DNA of 64,000 nt from Nakamurella aerolata (GTDB taxonomy: Bacteria > Actinomycetota > Actinomycetes > Mycobacteriales > Nakamurellaceae): positions 1-64,000 of the forward strand of contig NZ_JABEND010000009.1 of assembly GCF_013002705.1 (NCBI RefSeq). The letters are read 5' to 3'. Position numbers and translations under genes: made by a program. Under the pieces are notes generated by a model. It saw nothing but the letters and a program-made list of their open reading frames with translations. It was not told the origin of the DNA and ran no database searches. Positions within the stretch are counted from its first letter, which is position 1, and every line of letters starts with the position of its first letter. Of the stretch, positions 30,496-41,500 are shown one piece after another.

Positions 30496-30864
30496 ATGCC
30501 CCGTCTCAAGCGAGAGACGTTCGGCAGTGGTGACCAGACCTGGCTCGGGTCCGACCACGGGCTGTTCAACGCCCGCACCGGCACTCTCGACGTCAGCACG
30601 TTCACCGCTGGAACGCACTACCCCAACGGGTACTTCCCGTCGGGTCTGATCGTGAACTGCGCCGACGAAGGCGCGATCAAGCCGTTCACGGGCGGCGCCG
30701 GCGAGCAGCTCGGATTCGTGCTCACCGACCAGTCCACCGACGGAGTCGCGGACATCGCGATTCCGGTCCTGCGGCACGGCCTGATCAAGACCGCACACCT
30801 GCCCGTGTCCACCAACCTGCCGGCCACCGCGCCAGCCGGGTTCGTCTTCATCGGGGGTAACTGA
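30496..30864 (+). CDS. Head decoration protein
   Basis: 122 aa. Beta-rich, with TAGTHYPNGYFPSGLIVN and LPATAPAGFVFIG, as in lambda gpD-like decoration proteins of actinophages that stabilise the expanded capsid. AAGGAGG precedes ATG 30496. Confidence 0.85.
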   Translation: MPRLKRETFGSGDQTWLGSDHGLFNARTGTLDVSTFTAGTHYPNGYFPSGLIVNCADEGAIKPFTGGAGEQLGFVLTDQSTDGVADIAIPVLRHGLIKTAHLPVSTNLPATAPAGFVFIGGN

Positions 30865-30866
30865 TC

Positions 30867-31886
30867 ATGGCTCTCTGGACCGACATCATCACGCCCGCCG
30901 AGCTGACCGGGTACGCCCGGGAGAGCCTGGCTGCCTACGAGCAGCGCAAGGGCACCCTCGCGCAGTTCCTCCCGAACCGCGAAGTCGCTGACATCGTGGC
31001 GCGTTTCGTCGCCGGCCAGTACGGGCTGGTGGACGAGGCCCGTTACCGGGCGTACGACGCGGAACCGGAGATCGGCAAGCGCCAGCCGGGCAAGCGAGTC
31101 AGCATCGAGCTGCCGGCCGTGGGGCAGAACATCCCCGTGTCCGAGTACCTGCAGCTGCGCACCCGCAACGCCACCGACCTCGACGTGCAGAACCAGATCC
31201 TGCGCGACACCGAGACGGTGGTACAGGCGGTCGCGGACCGCACCGAGCGGATGCGCGGCACGGTGCTGACCACCGGCAAGGCGACGATCGATCAGCCGAA
31301 CTTCAAGACGGAGGACGACTTCCAGCGCGACGCGTCGCACACCGTCACGGCCGGCACCCTGTGGAACGATCCGGCGGCCGATCCGATCGGCTACCTGGAG
31401 ACGCTGCAGGATCTGTACGTCACCGACACCGGCGACGAGCCCGGCGCTGTGCTGATGTCCCGCAGGGCGTTCCGGGCGATGCAGGCCAATGCGAAGCTGG
31501 CGACGCTGCTGGTCAGTGGTGCCACTCGCCAGGCCACTGACTCGGACGTCCGGGCACTGGTGTCCGGCGCAGGCCTGCCGGACATCGTCATCTACGACCG
31601 CCGCACTTCGGCCGGCCGGGTCATCCCGGACGATCGGGTGTTCCTGCTGCCGGCACCGGTCGCGGTGAACGACTGGCAGGGCACGCAGCTCGGCGCGACG
31701 TTCTGGGGCCAGACCCTGACGTCGGTGGACCCGGACTTCGGGATCGAGCCGTCCGAGCAGCCGGGCATCGTGGTGGGCGTGTACCGCAACGAGAAGCCTC
31801 CGATGATCGCTGAGGTCATCTCGGATGCCATCGCTCTGCCGGTGCTGGCCAACGCGAACCTGTCCATCGCCGCCAAGGTGCTGTGA
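30867..31886 (+). CDS. Major capsid protein (lambda E-like)
   Basis: 339 aa. The phage-E family pattern is seen in LAQFLPNREVADIVARFV at the start, RAYDAEPEIGKRQ, LRDTETVVQAVADRTE in the spine region, and a C-terminal SVDPDFGIEPSEQPGIVVGVY. Two nucleotides separate it from the decoration gene. No maturation-protease gene is seen, so assembly uses the separate scaffold. Confidence 0.93.
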   Translation: MALWTDIITPAELTGYARESLAAYEQRKGTLAQFLPNREVADIVARFVAGQYGLVDEARYRAYDAEPEIGKRQPGKRVSIELPAVGQNIPVSEYLQLRTRNATDLDVQNQILRDTETVVQAVADRTERMRGTVLTTGKATIDQPNFKTEDDFQRDASHTVTAGTLWNDPAADPIGYLETLQDLYVTDTGDEPGAVLMSRRAFRAMQANAKLATLLVSGATRQATDSDVRALVSGAGLPDIVIYDRRTSAGRVIPDDRVFLLPAPVAVNDWQGTQLGATFWGQTLTSVDPDFGIEPSEQPGIVVGVYRNEKPPMIAEVISDAIALPVLANANLSIAAKVL

Positions 31887-32071
31887 TGGCGGCCGTCACC
31901 GAGACGGTCGTCGTCCGAGGACAGGATGGTTCGCCGCACGTGATTCACGCCGGATCCGAGATCCCTGAGTGGGCTGAGGGTCAGGTCGGGGATCACGTGC
32001 GGGCCGAGCCGAAGGCCAAGCCGCCGGCGCGCCGGCAGAAGCCGAAGCCAGATTCCGACGACGACGAGTGA
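31886..32071 (+). CDS. Small head protein (61 aa)
   Basis: A short beta segment (ETVVVRGQDGSPHVI, then GSEIPEWAEG) followed by a Lys/Pro/Asp-rich tail. Common after the capsid gene in actinophages. ATG shares a base with the capsid stop. Confidence 0.65.
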   Translation: MAAVTETVVVRGQDGSPHVIHAGSEIPEWAEGQVGDHVRAEPKAKPPARRQKPKPDSDDDE

Positions 32072-32092
32072 GCGGGACGGGGGTGGCGTGCC

Positions 32093-32512
32093 ATGTTGAC
32101 ACCCGATGACATCGCGGGCGAGCTCGGCATGCCGCCCCCGGCCGAAGGCTCGACGACGTGGAATCAGTGGGAGCGATGGATCAGTGACGCCATGTTGCTG
32201 ATTCGTCTTGCCGCGGAGGCGCGCGGGCTGTCGGTGGCTTTGCTCGATCCGGAGGTCGTTGACTACGTGGTGCGCAGGTTGGTTGCGGGGCAAGCCCGTC
32301 AACCGCGAGACGGTGCCTTGCAGGTGTCGGTGTCGGTGGACGACGCCAGCTCGGCGCGAACGTACTCGGCGCCCGACAGGGTGACGGTTCTGCCGGATGA
32401 CCTGCTGGACATGCTTTTCCCGGGATCGGAGAGGGCGTCGTTCAGCATTCGCCCCGGCTACCAACCCGGTTGCCCGACAGCGCCGGCCGCGCCGTACCGA
32501 CGGTGGCACTGA
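32093..32512 (+). CDS. Head-tail connector (Gp6/gp15-like)
   Basis: 139 aa. A helical start (PDDIAGELGMP, WISDAMLLIRLAAEARG, VDYVVRRLVAGQARQP) is typical of first head-tail adaptors that dock beneath the portal. Ends with a base shared with the next ATG. Confidence 0.8.
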   Translation: MLTPDDIAGELGMPPPAEGSTTWNQWERWISDAMLLIRLAAEARGLSVALLDPEVVDYVVRRLVAGQARQPRDGALQVSVSVDDASSARTYSAPDRVTVLPDDLLDMLFPGSERASFSIRPGYQPGCPTAPAAPYRRWH

Positions 32513-32925
32513 TGCTCGCCGACGACATCGACCTGGCTCTCCCGGAGTTGAGGGCGCACACAGAGTCGCTGATGCAGGACACCTGCGTGATCACGGTGGC
32601 CGGCGATGGTCTGCCGGTGTGGGACGAGGAGACGCAGACATCGGTTCCACCTGAGCCGCAGGTGATCTATGAGGGCAAGTGCCGGATTCGTTTGCCACAG
32701 ATGAACTCCGACCGACCTCTGTTGGCGGTCGATCAGGTGGTCACGGTGCAGCACATCATCTCGATCCCGGTAGCGGCCGTCGATGTGCCCAACGGTGCCA
32801 CGGTCACTGTCACGGCATCCAGGTGGGATGCGGCGAACGTTGGCCGCCGGTTCACGGTGCGCTCGACGGTGCACCAGTCGCAGGCAACAGCGCAACGTCT
32901 CGCGTGTGAGGAAGTGCAGTCCTGA
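32512..32925 (+). CDS. Head-tail stopper-like protein (DUF6093-type)
   Basis: 137 aa beta-barrel protein with EGKCRIRLPQ, VQHIISIPVAAVDVPNGATV and RRFTVRSTVHQSQATAQRL, a layout common to connector/stopper proteins. ATG 32512 overlaps the previous stop. Confidence 0.72.
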   Translation: MLADDIDLALPELRAHTESLMQDTCVITVAGDGLPVWDEETQTSVPPEPQVIYEGKCRIRLPQMNSDRPLLAVDQVVTVQHIISIPVAAVDVPNGATVTVTASRWDAANVGRRFTVRSTVHQSQATAQRLACEEVQS

Positions 32926-33308
32926 TGGCCGTCGAAGTTGAAGGTCTCCGCGAGCTGCAAGACGCCTTCCGTCAGCTCGGTAAGGACGTCCAGAGGACCG
33001 CGCGAAGGGTGGTGCGCCGTGCGGCCGTGAACGTGAAAGCCGATGCGCGCAAACGCATTGAGTCCATGATCAGCGACCAGCATTCCTACCTGCCGCACTA
33101 CCCGGCGTCGATTGACTTCGACATGGATGGCAGGACCGCCGCCGTGATCGGCCCAAACATCGAGAAGAAGCAGGGGAAGTTCGGCCGCGGCGTCGAGTTC
33201 GGTTCGGCCCGCACGCCACCGATGCCGCACATGCTGCCAGCTGCTGACGCGGAAGAACCGCGGTTCCTCCAGGCGATGGGCGACGAGATCGGGAAGCTGC
33301 TGCCGTGA
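32925..33308 (+). CDS. HK97 gp10-like tail completion protein
   Basis: 127 aa with LRELQDAFRQLGKDVQRTARR, then RAAVNVKADARKRI, and VEFGSARTPPMPHMLPA, the gp10/neck family pattern. It acts in head-tail joining. Confidence 0.82.
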   Translation: MAVEVEGLRELQDAFRQLGKDVQRTARRVVRRAAVNVKADARKRIESMISDQHSYLPHYPASIDFDMDGRTAAVIGPNIEKKQGKFGRGVEFGSARTPPMPHMLPAADAEEPRFLQAMGDEIGKLLP

Positions 33309-33727
33309 CCGTCGAGAACGCGTTGGTCGCAGCCGTCAAGGCGGCCGCAGGGAACGTGCCGGTGTACGACTCGATCGTGCAACATGCACCGGAAGTGGTT
33401 GTGCCACGGTACGTCGTCGTCTACCCGTCGGTGGGTGAAACTTTGGAGCCGGCGATTTGCGAGCTTGGGCGCCGAGATCGGACCTGGGCACCGAGGTTGA
33501 CGTTCTTGGTGGCCGGACGGAATCTTGCACTGGGCCCAGAGGTTCGGGCACTGGCCGACCGGGTGCTCAATGCCCTGACCGTTCAACGATTGTCACTCGC
33601 AGGCTGGTCGGCGGGGCCGATCGAGGTCGACTTCGTCAACCCTCCGCAGCGTGACGAATCAGTGCTTGCCGCACCCACGGTCTACCTCACTGCCGGTGTG
33701 AAGATCAGCGCCACCAGCGCTGCCTGA
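33305..33727 (+). CDS. Tail terminator protein
   Basis: 140 aa with the small alpha/beta fold of tail terminators (lambda gpU-like): an N-terminal helix, YVVVYPSVGETLEPA, RLTFLVAG and EVRALADRVLNAL. It caps the tail tube and stops its polymerisation. GTG 33305 overlaps the previous stop. Confidence 0.8.
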   Translation: MTVENALVAAVKAAAGNVPVYDSIVQHAPEVVVPRYVVVYPSVGETLEPAICELGRRDRTWAPRLTFLVAGRNLALGPEVRALADRVLNALTVQRLSLAGWSAGPIEVDFVNPPQRDESVLAAPTVYLTAGVKISATSAA

Positions 33728-33776
33728 CCAGCATCCATCCCGAAACACTGAACCCGCGAACACGGGAGGAATCACC

Positions 33777-34004
33777 GTGCCAAAAACCAAGTACTACAAG
33801 GCGTTTCCCGCCGTTCGGACACAGTCGGCAGCGGACATCACCCGCGCTCTGCGCCAGCGTGACGCAGGCGAACCTAAGACCGCCGCATCAGGAACTGATG
33901 CGGTAGCGGCGTCCGCCGCACCCTCCGCGCCTGGACCTGCGGAATCCACCCCACCCGATCCGGTCACCTACTCCGGTGACTTTGCGGAAGGACACCAGGC
34001 ATGA
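33777..34004 (+). CDS. Small Ala/Pro-rich protein (75 aa)
   Basis: Starts KTKYYKAFPAVRTQSAADI and ends in a disordered Ala/Ser/Pro stretch. Placed between terminator and major tail protein. GGAGG precedes GTG 33777. Function unknown. Confidence 0.6.
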   Translation: MPKTKYYKAFPAVRTQSAADITRALRQRDAGEPKTAASGTDAVAASAAPSAPGPAESTPPDPVTYSGDFAEGHQA

Positions 34005-34522
34005 CCTCACCAACACCGACCACCACCAGCCAGCACACCCTCGTCAACGGGAACCGCCGCATCGTCTGGGTGGAGACCCTGGCCGATCCTGCCCATCCCA
34101 AGCTGTCGGAAATTGCTGCCGGCAAGGACCTTTCCTGCGACATCGTCAAGGGCAACGTCGACGTCGGCATGCAGGAGTCCGACACCAACGACGAATCGCC
34201 GTTGTGCCAGACCGCCAACGGCAAGTCGATCACCGCGGCCAACTACCAGGCCACCTTCACTACGTTCCGGCTCTACACCCCGGAGGGTCTGCCTGCGGAG
34301 GACGATCCGGTGGTACTGCTCGGGGACCAGCCGCACGGCTATATTTTGGACTTCCAGGGTAAGCCGGTACTGACCAGCTCCGTGAAAGCTGGAGACCCGG
34401 TTGCGGTGTACGGCGGCCAGCTCGACTATCCCCGCCCGAACGCGGCCGAGGGCAAGTTCAAGAGCGACTGGACTGTCGTGCCATCCGGCGAGGTCTTCCC
34501 GAACGCGACCGTCGCCGCCTGA
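34001..34522 (+). CDS. Major tail protein
   Basis: 173 aa beta-rich tube subunit: NGNRRIVWVETLADPAHP, LSCDIVKGNVDVGMQES and YQATFTTFRLYTPEGLP. Position before the frameshifted tail chaperones supports the call. ATG 34001 overlaps the previous stop. A strong hairpin follows. Confidence 0.88.
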   Translation: MTSPTPTTTSQHTLVNGNRRIVWVETLADPAHPKLSEIAAGKDLSCDIVKGNVDVGMQESDTNDESPLCQTANGKSITAANYQATFTTFRLYTPEGLPAEDDPVVLLGDQPHGYILDFQGKPVLTSSVKAGDPVAVYGGQLDYPRPNAAEGKFKSDWTVVPSGEVFPNATVAA

Positions 34523-34528
34523 TGAACG

Positions 34529-34563
34529 CCCCGGCCCGTCGAGTCCAGGTCGGCGGGCCGGGG
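34529..34563 (+). terminator. GC hairpin after the major tail gene
   Basis: CCCCGGCCCG and CGGGCCGGGG form a perfect 10-bp stem around a 15-nt loop. It lies 6 nt after the major tail stop and may lower expression of the downstream tail genes relative to the tube subunit. Confidence 0.6.
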
Positions 34564-34616
34564 TCCTCAACTCTGACCTGGACGCCGTAATGCCTTACCT
34601 GGACTAAGGAGTCACG

Positions 34617-35207
34617 ATGGCAGCGATCAACAAGGAAACACAGGACGCGGCAAAGACTTTCGACATCGGCGCGTTCATGCGCAACTCTGTGGGAGGCTAC
34701 TCGAAGCCGTTCAAGGTTCACCTGCGGTTCGACCTGTACGCGCAGATGGACGAGATCAAGGAACGGATCGACGCGCTCCCCGCCGAGGGCGATGAGCAGT
34801 CGATCGCAGCGGCCGGCGAGAGAGACAAGCTCGTCCAGCAGTACAACGACCTGCTCGACGAGTTCGAGGCCGCCGCCCTCGAAATGCAGTTCCGCCCGTC
34901 GACGAGCGCCGATTGGGACCGGGCGCGTGACAAGTTCTCTGCCACCCTCCCCAAGGGTGACAAGCTCGAATCCCACAAGGTGGATGAGCTGCTGCCGTTC
35001 GTGTGGGCGGAGTGCCTGATCAAGCCGGAAGGCATGACCGGCCAGGACTTTCAACAGATTCAGCAAGCCGTCGGTGACTTCGCTGTCGCCGCCGAGATCG
35101 GGTTGGAGTGGGAGCGCACCAACAAGATGGGCAACCTGGATGTGGACGCCCCTTTCTCTCGATCGCGCTTGCCTTCTCCGAACACGGAGACGACGTCACC
35201 AAGCTGA
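34617..35207 (+). CDS. Tail assembly chaperone (G-type)
   Basis: 196 aa, helical, with GYSKPFKVHLRFDLYAQMDEIKERI and SADWDRARDKFSATLPKGD. Zero-frame product of the paired chaperone genes that coat the tape measure before tube assembly. The last 17 or so residues are read only when ribosomes do not shift at 35150. Confidence 0.87.
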   Translation: MAAINKETQDAAKTFDIGAFMRNSVGGYSKPFKVHLRFDLYAQMDEIKERIDALPAEGDEQSIAAAGERDKLVQQYNDLLDEFEAAALEMQFRPSTSADWDRARDKFSATLPKGDKLESHKVDELLPFVWAECLIKPEGMTGQDFQQIQQAVGDFAVAAEIGLEWERTNKMGNLDVDAPFSRSRLPSPNTETTSPS

Positions 35208-35584
35208 GAACCGCGCGAGAGCAACACTGGCCCGCCTCCGTCGTCTACAACGGCGGCGGGCGGACCGATGTTCTGTCCGACCGCGATGTCATTGCGGCAG
35301 AAGCACTTCGCCGCTACGAAGACTCACTGTGCGCCGGTTGCGGCCAGCCCGTTTGGCTTTCGTACGACACCGGCGAGAAGTACATCATCCAGTCGGTGAC
35401 CTGCGCATCCTGCGCTGTCGCGCAAGCGGACGCGCAAGCCGAGAAAGACCCGGCGCCAGGTGTCAAAAGGTACCCCGTGCACGCCGGTCAGATCGACCAC
35501 GTGCATGTCATGAACGAAGTGTCGGCCGAGCGCGAGGCGTTCCGACAAAGCCAGCAACGACTCAAGGAGGCTGCGAGTGTCTGA
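34617..35584 (+). CDS. Tail assembly chaperone G-T fusion by -1 frameshift
   Basis: Slippage at 35150-35156 joins the first 178 residues of the G-type protein to the downstream frame, giving about 322 aa. The T part reads FLSIALAFSEHGDD, then ASVVYNGGGR and a four-Cys site (CAGCGQP ... CASCAVA). The length is an exact codon number only with a -1 shift. The end overlaps the tape measure start. Confidence 0.85.
35150..35156 (+). promoter_or_regulatory. -1 slippery heptamer C CCT TTC
   Basis: Fits X XXY YYZ in the zero frame (GCC CCT TTC). After slippage the tRNAs re-pair on CCC and TTT. Both frames are coding in the right direction around it. Confidence 0.85.
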
Positions 35585-38500
35585 TCGCCTTGTCTCCGTG
35601 AGGTTCTCAGCCGATGTGTCTCAACTGCAGCGGGCGATCGGAACACTGAACCGCAGCCTTGGGACGGTCAGCAGCCAAGCCGAGACAGCAAGCCGCAGCA
35701 CCGATCAGATGGCGCAGACTGCGCAGCGGTCGTCCCGCAGTGTGCAGCAGATGTCGCGGAACACCGACTCGAGCGGCCAGTCAATGGCTGCCATGGCCAA
35801 GAAGGCCGTGGCGTTCGTCGGTGTCGGCGCTGCCATCAAGTCGACCGTTAAGGCCGGTGCGGACTTCCAGTCGTCGCTGAACGAAATGGGAGCCGTGTCG
35901 CAGGCGACCGCGCAGCAGATGGCGCAGGTGTCCGAGACTGCCCGCCAGCTCGGAAACGATGTGTCCCTGCCGGGCACGTCAGCGGCCACCGCTGCGGCGG
36001 CGATGACCGAGCTCGCCAAGGGCGGATTTACGGCCCAGCAGGCGATGTCGGCCGCCAAAGGCACGCTGCAGTTGGCGGCGGCAGCACAGATCGATGGGGC
36101 GCAGGCTGCCGAGATTCAGGCCAACGCGCTGAATACCTTCGGTGTGAGCGCCGCCGACGCCGGCAAGGTCGCCGACATTTTGGCGAACACCGCCAACGCC
36201 GCCAGCGGCGAGATTACGGACTTCTCGCAGGGTCTCGCGCAGGTGGGCACCCCTGCGAAGTCGTTGGGTATCAGCCTGCAGGACACGAGTGCGGCGCTTG
36301 GGCTTTTCGCCAACAATGGCATCAAGGGATCGGATGCCGGCACCAGCTTGAAATCGATGCTGGTGCAACTGCTGTCACCGTCGAAGCAGCAGGCCGCAGC
36401 CCTCCAAGAGCTGGGCGTGCAGGCATTCGACGCGCAGGGCAACTTCGTCGGCCTAGAGTCTCTGTCGGGACAGCTGGCCGACGCGTCGAAGCGCATGACG
36501 ACCGAGCAGTACAACGCCGCCGCCGCAACAGCTTTCGGCACGGACGCGGTCCGTGCGGCCAGCGTGTTCGCGGCCGAGGGCGCTCAGGGCTTCGACAAGA
36601 TGTCGACCGCCGTGGGTCGCTCGGGTGGTGCTGCCGAGCTAGCTCAGGCGAAGATGAAGGGTCTCGCCGGCGTCGGCCAGATCATCCAGAACGCCGTGCA
36701 GGACGCCCAGCTATCGCTGATGGACAAGCTCAGTCCGTCACTGGAATCAGCCGGCAAGCAGCTGGCCGACCTAATTCCATCAGCGGCCGATCGGCTCGTC
36801 CCGGCACTCACTGACGTGGCCACCGGCGCGGTCAGCCTGGCACAGGGCGCGCTGCCACTGCTCACGTCCGGGGTGAGGATTCTCGGGCCGGTGCTGAACG
36901 CCGCCGGCGACGCGATGTCAGCGGTGCGGGTCGTACTGGAACCGCTGGTGACAGTCGTGGGTAGCGCGGTCGGGTTCTTCTCCGACCTGCCGGGGCCGGT
37001 TCAAACCGCGGCGATCGCTCTCGGTGTCGCAGCGGTAGCGTCCCGCCGGCTCGGCACCAGCATCGGCACCATGGCGACAAACCTGGCCAACGGGAACGGG
37101 CCGCTGCGAACCTTTGGCCGGCAGGTCCAATATCTGCAATCGCAGCAGGGGATGTCGGGGCTGTCAGCACTCGCCGTGACGACCGGCGCCCGGATTCGCT
37201 CGATGAGCAGCGGGGTCACGTCGGTATCCGGGGCGATGCGGTCCCTCAGCTCCGGCGCGCTCAGCGTCGGCAAAGGCCTGATGGGCGCGTTCGGCGGCCC
37301 CATCGGCCTCGCCATCACCGGCGTTACCGCAGCGATCAGCTACTTCTCGGCCAAGAACGCCGAGGCCAAACAGCGCGAGGAGGAGCACCGCGCGGCAGTG
37401 GACGAACTGGCAGGCAGCTTCGACCGCCTCACCGGCTCGGTCAACGAGGCCGGCGCGCAGATGGTCACCAAATCGTTCGCCGACAGCGCTGCCGCATTCA
37501 AGGAGATCGGCTTGTCAGCGGGCGACGCGGCTGCCGCCGCACTCGAGGGCGGCCGGGCGTGGATCGACTACCAAGCGAAGATCGCCGGCGCTGCCGAGAA
37601 GACCGGCAAAATCGGTGCGGCACTTGAGAACCTGTCGAACCAGAGCGTCCCAGCCATTCGCGACCTCTCGTCCCAGCTCGGCCTGTCCGAGACCGAGATT
37701 GCGAAGCTGGCCATCTCAGGCTCGGCATCAGCGGACAAGCTGGTTCAGGCGTTCATCGCGATGGGCGACCCGCCGGAGTACGCCAGGCAGAAGGTCAACC
37801 AGCTCCGCTCCGACATTGAGAACTACGTGCCTGCCGCTGCGAAGGCCCGCACCGAGAGCGAGACCCTCGCGGATGCGCAGCGGAAGACCGGCGACGAGTT
37901 TGCAGCGACAGCCGACCGTATCGGAAAGGCCGCTGGCGTAACGGGTTCCACCGTCGGCGCCGCCATCAAAACAGCTGAGGGGTCGCAACGCTCGCTCGAA
38001 GCTGTGATGAAGGATTGGGGTCTGTCGCAGGCCCAGCAGACCGCGATCCTCAAGGGCTACAAGGACACCCTGATCGAGGTCAACGGCCAGCACTACGCCA
38101 CCCAAGAGGCCGCGGACGCAGCATCGGCGTCAATGTCCGCGGCCGGCGCGTCAGGCCAGACCGCTGCTACCGGAATGGATGCCGCAGGCAATGCCGCGGC
38201 CGGGCTGACAGAGGATGCTGCGGGGGCGAAAGAGCCGACGTCAGCGCTAGCCGACGCGATGAAGGAAATCGCCGATCAGGCGTCGTTCGCCGACACCCAA
38301 ACGCAGTACCTGCAGATGACGCTGGACAAGATGGCCGGCAAAGACACTGCCGCCGAAACGGCCTCACGGGCCGCCGCGGCGGCTATGCGGGACGTCGGCA
38401 ACGCTGCACGCGACGAGGCCGACGCAAAAGCGCGCGTGACCGAGATCGAAGACAAGCTCAACAAGCTGCGCTCGGACGGCCTGGCGAAAGATGAGACTCG

Positions 38501-41500
38501 GGCTCAGCGGACCGCCGCTATTGCGCAGACTGAACGCGATCTGGCCAACGCCAAGAACAGTGTGAAAGACGCCGCTGATCGTCAGGCTGACTCGCTCGAC
38601 AAGGCCGCGACGGCTGCCGTGCAGCAGACCCAGGCGGCGATGAACGCTGCCCTTGCCAACGGCAATCTCGCCGGTGCCGCAAAGGCCGGCACCGACAAGA
38701 TGGCGGCGATGCGGTCCGAGTTCATTGCGAACGCTAAGGCGGCGGGCGTGCCGCAGAAGGAAGCGGAAAAGCTCGCCGACAAGTACGGCCTGATCCCGAA
38801 GAACGTCAAGACCGCGTTCCAGGCCGAGACCGCCCAGGCGACCGCGAACGGACAGGGTCTGTACCGGGTCTACGACCCGCTGCAGAAGAAGTTCACTGCG
38901 CAGTTCCTGACCGCCGGTCAAGCCCAGGCGACGACCAATGCGGGAAACGTGGTGCAGAAGTACAACACCGCGAAGGGCACGTGGACTGGATACCTCAAGG
39001 CCAACAACGACGATGCCAACGCAAAGATCGATGAGACCAAGCGGCAGATAGACGGCCTTACCGGCAAGAAGTTGAAGATCACTTACGAGGGCACCCTCGA
39101 TCCGACGTTCGGCAGCAAGTCGAAGATGGCTGCGAAGGCGACCGGCGGGTTCATGCGCGGACCTGGCACCGGTACGAGTGACGACATCCCGGCATGGCTG
39201 TCGAACGGCGAGTTCGTGATGAATGCCAACGCCACCAAGCGTTTTCGTCCGCTGCTGGAACACCTCAACTGGAACGTCGCACCGGCCTTCGCATCCGGCG
39301 GCTACCTCGGCACCAAGGGCACCGACGTCAAGTGGGACATCGGCGGTCTCGGTCTCCCGCCAAACTTCGACAGCATGACCGTCGCGGCCGGCAAGGCCAT
39401 GGCGAAGGCCGCGGGCGATGCATTGAAGTCGATGCTGTTGCTGGGCGGCGGTGCGTTCGCGCCCGGCTCCGGTAATTGGGGCCCGGAGAACATGTCTGGT
39501 CTGGCGCAAAACACTGCTGCTGCAATGGCTTTCATCAAGTCGACGTTTGGGATCAACAACATTGGCGGGTGGCGCGCGTCGGGTTCGGTGGCGGCGTCGG
39601 ATCATCCCAAGGGCAAGGCTCTGGACGTGATGATCAACGGTTGGTCCTCGCCGGCCGGCATCCAGCAGGGCAACAAGGTCGCCGCGTATTTCACGGGTAA
39701 TCCCAGCGCTTATGGCACCAAGTACGTGATCTGGCGGAACCAGATCAACAAGGGTGGCGGCTGGGGTCCGTACATTCGCAGCGACGGTGGTAACGCCACC
39801 GACCCGACGCTGGCGCACATGGACCACGTTCACATCAGCTTTCTGTCGGGCCCGTCGGGTCCGATGGGTGGCGGTGGTGGTGCCGAGCCGGCAGGGTCGG
39901 GTGTGGAGCGGTGGCGGCCACTTGCGAACCGGGTTGCGATGGCCAAGGGTGTGCCGCTGTACGCCGTGGATCACATGATGCGGCAGATGAACCGGGAGTC
40001 TTCGGGTAACCCCAAGGCCATCAATCTGTACGACATCAACGCCCGCCGGGGGACGCCCTCAAAAGGCTTGCTGCAGTTCATTGATCCTACGTTCCGGCGA
40101 TACGCGGACCCTGGTTACAACACGAACATTTGGGATCCGGAATCGCAGATGAGGGCGTTCTTCAACTATGTGCCGTCCGTGTACGGGTCGTTCGAAGCGT
40201 TGCAGCGCAGAGGATATGGCGCATACGCTTCCGGCGGCCTAGTGGGCGGCAAGGGTACCGGAACCAGTGACAGTAATGTCGCGCGGGTGTCCCGCGGCGA
40301 GTACATCGTCAACGCCAAAGCGACGAGTGAGAACCTCGGCCTGCTGCACGCGATCAACAACGGCGTCGCCCGGTTCGCAACCGGGGGGCTGGTGGGCCGG
40401 TCGGCGCTGATGGGCAACTCGCCGCGGCAGTTGGGTGATCGAGAATCCAACATTGCCAACGCGATCAGCGATCTGCTCGAGTTCCAGAAGTCGTTCCGAG
40501 CAGCGGCGAACGAGCTGATCTCCGCGTCGAACGAGGCGGCGAAGGCCGCTGCCCGGCATCGCGGCGAGTTGCGCAGCCAGGAGGCGTCGAGCAAGCGCGC
40601 GGTGTACGAGGCGCGACGTGCTGCAGCGGCGAGGGTGAAGGAAGCCGAAGCCAGCAGTGCTGCTGCTCGCCGCGCTGTCACGGCGGCTGAGCGGCGCAAG
40701 GCCACCGCGAGGACCGGGCAGCAGCGGGCCGCCGCAACAAAGGCGTTGGCGTCGGCGCAGACCCGCGCCGCGCAGGTGGAGCGCTCGCTGTCGATCATCC
40801 GCCGGCAGCAGGCATCCGAGGTCGCCAAGGTCGTGGCGGCAGAGCAGCGGAAGGTCGCATCGTCGCGGGCCGAGCAGGCCGCGCTGGACAAGACCGCCCG
40901 GCGGAACGCATCCGCGGCCGAGGCGGCGAAGGCTAGGGCCGCGGCAGAGAACCGCTCGATCGAGGTGTCGCGGCGCTGGCGGTCGCAACTGGCGTCGGCA
41001 GGCAGGGCGATGGACAACCTCAACGCCCGGCTGACCGCCACCAAAGACCGCCTCGGTGATGTGAAGGATCAGATCAAGTCGACGTTGGCTGACCGGTCGT
41101 CGGCGATCTCGCAGATGGCCGGCCAGATCGGCGGCACTGAGCTGACCGGCAACCGCGACACCCGTAACACCGCGTCGCGGTTCCTGCAGGGGATGCGGTT
41201 CGACACCGGGCAGCTGGTGCAGCTGAACACTGACAACGCGAAGTTGTCGCGGCTCGGGCTGAACAACTCCGCCCTACAGCAACTCTCGCAGCTGGGTGAC
41301 GGCGCGTCGGTGCTGCACATGCTGGCCCGCACCGGCAGCGCCGGGCAGATCAAGGCGATCAACGCGGAGTTGGCAAAGCAGTCGCGGATCGCGACAGCGG
41401 TGGCCACCCGTACGATCGCCCCGCAATTCTCGGGCGAGCTGGCGGCGCTGACCCGTGGCGCCGCGGTGACGCAGCAGACGTTGACGGCGCTGACGCGTGA

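Noticed and set aside
38364-39974. Leftward 536-codon frame inside the tape measure gene
   Set aside because: Antisense to a continuous, well-supported 2020-codon gene; Arg/His/Val-rich shadow composition.
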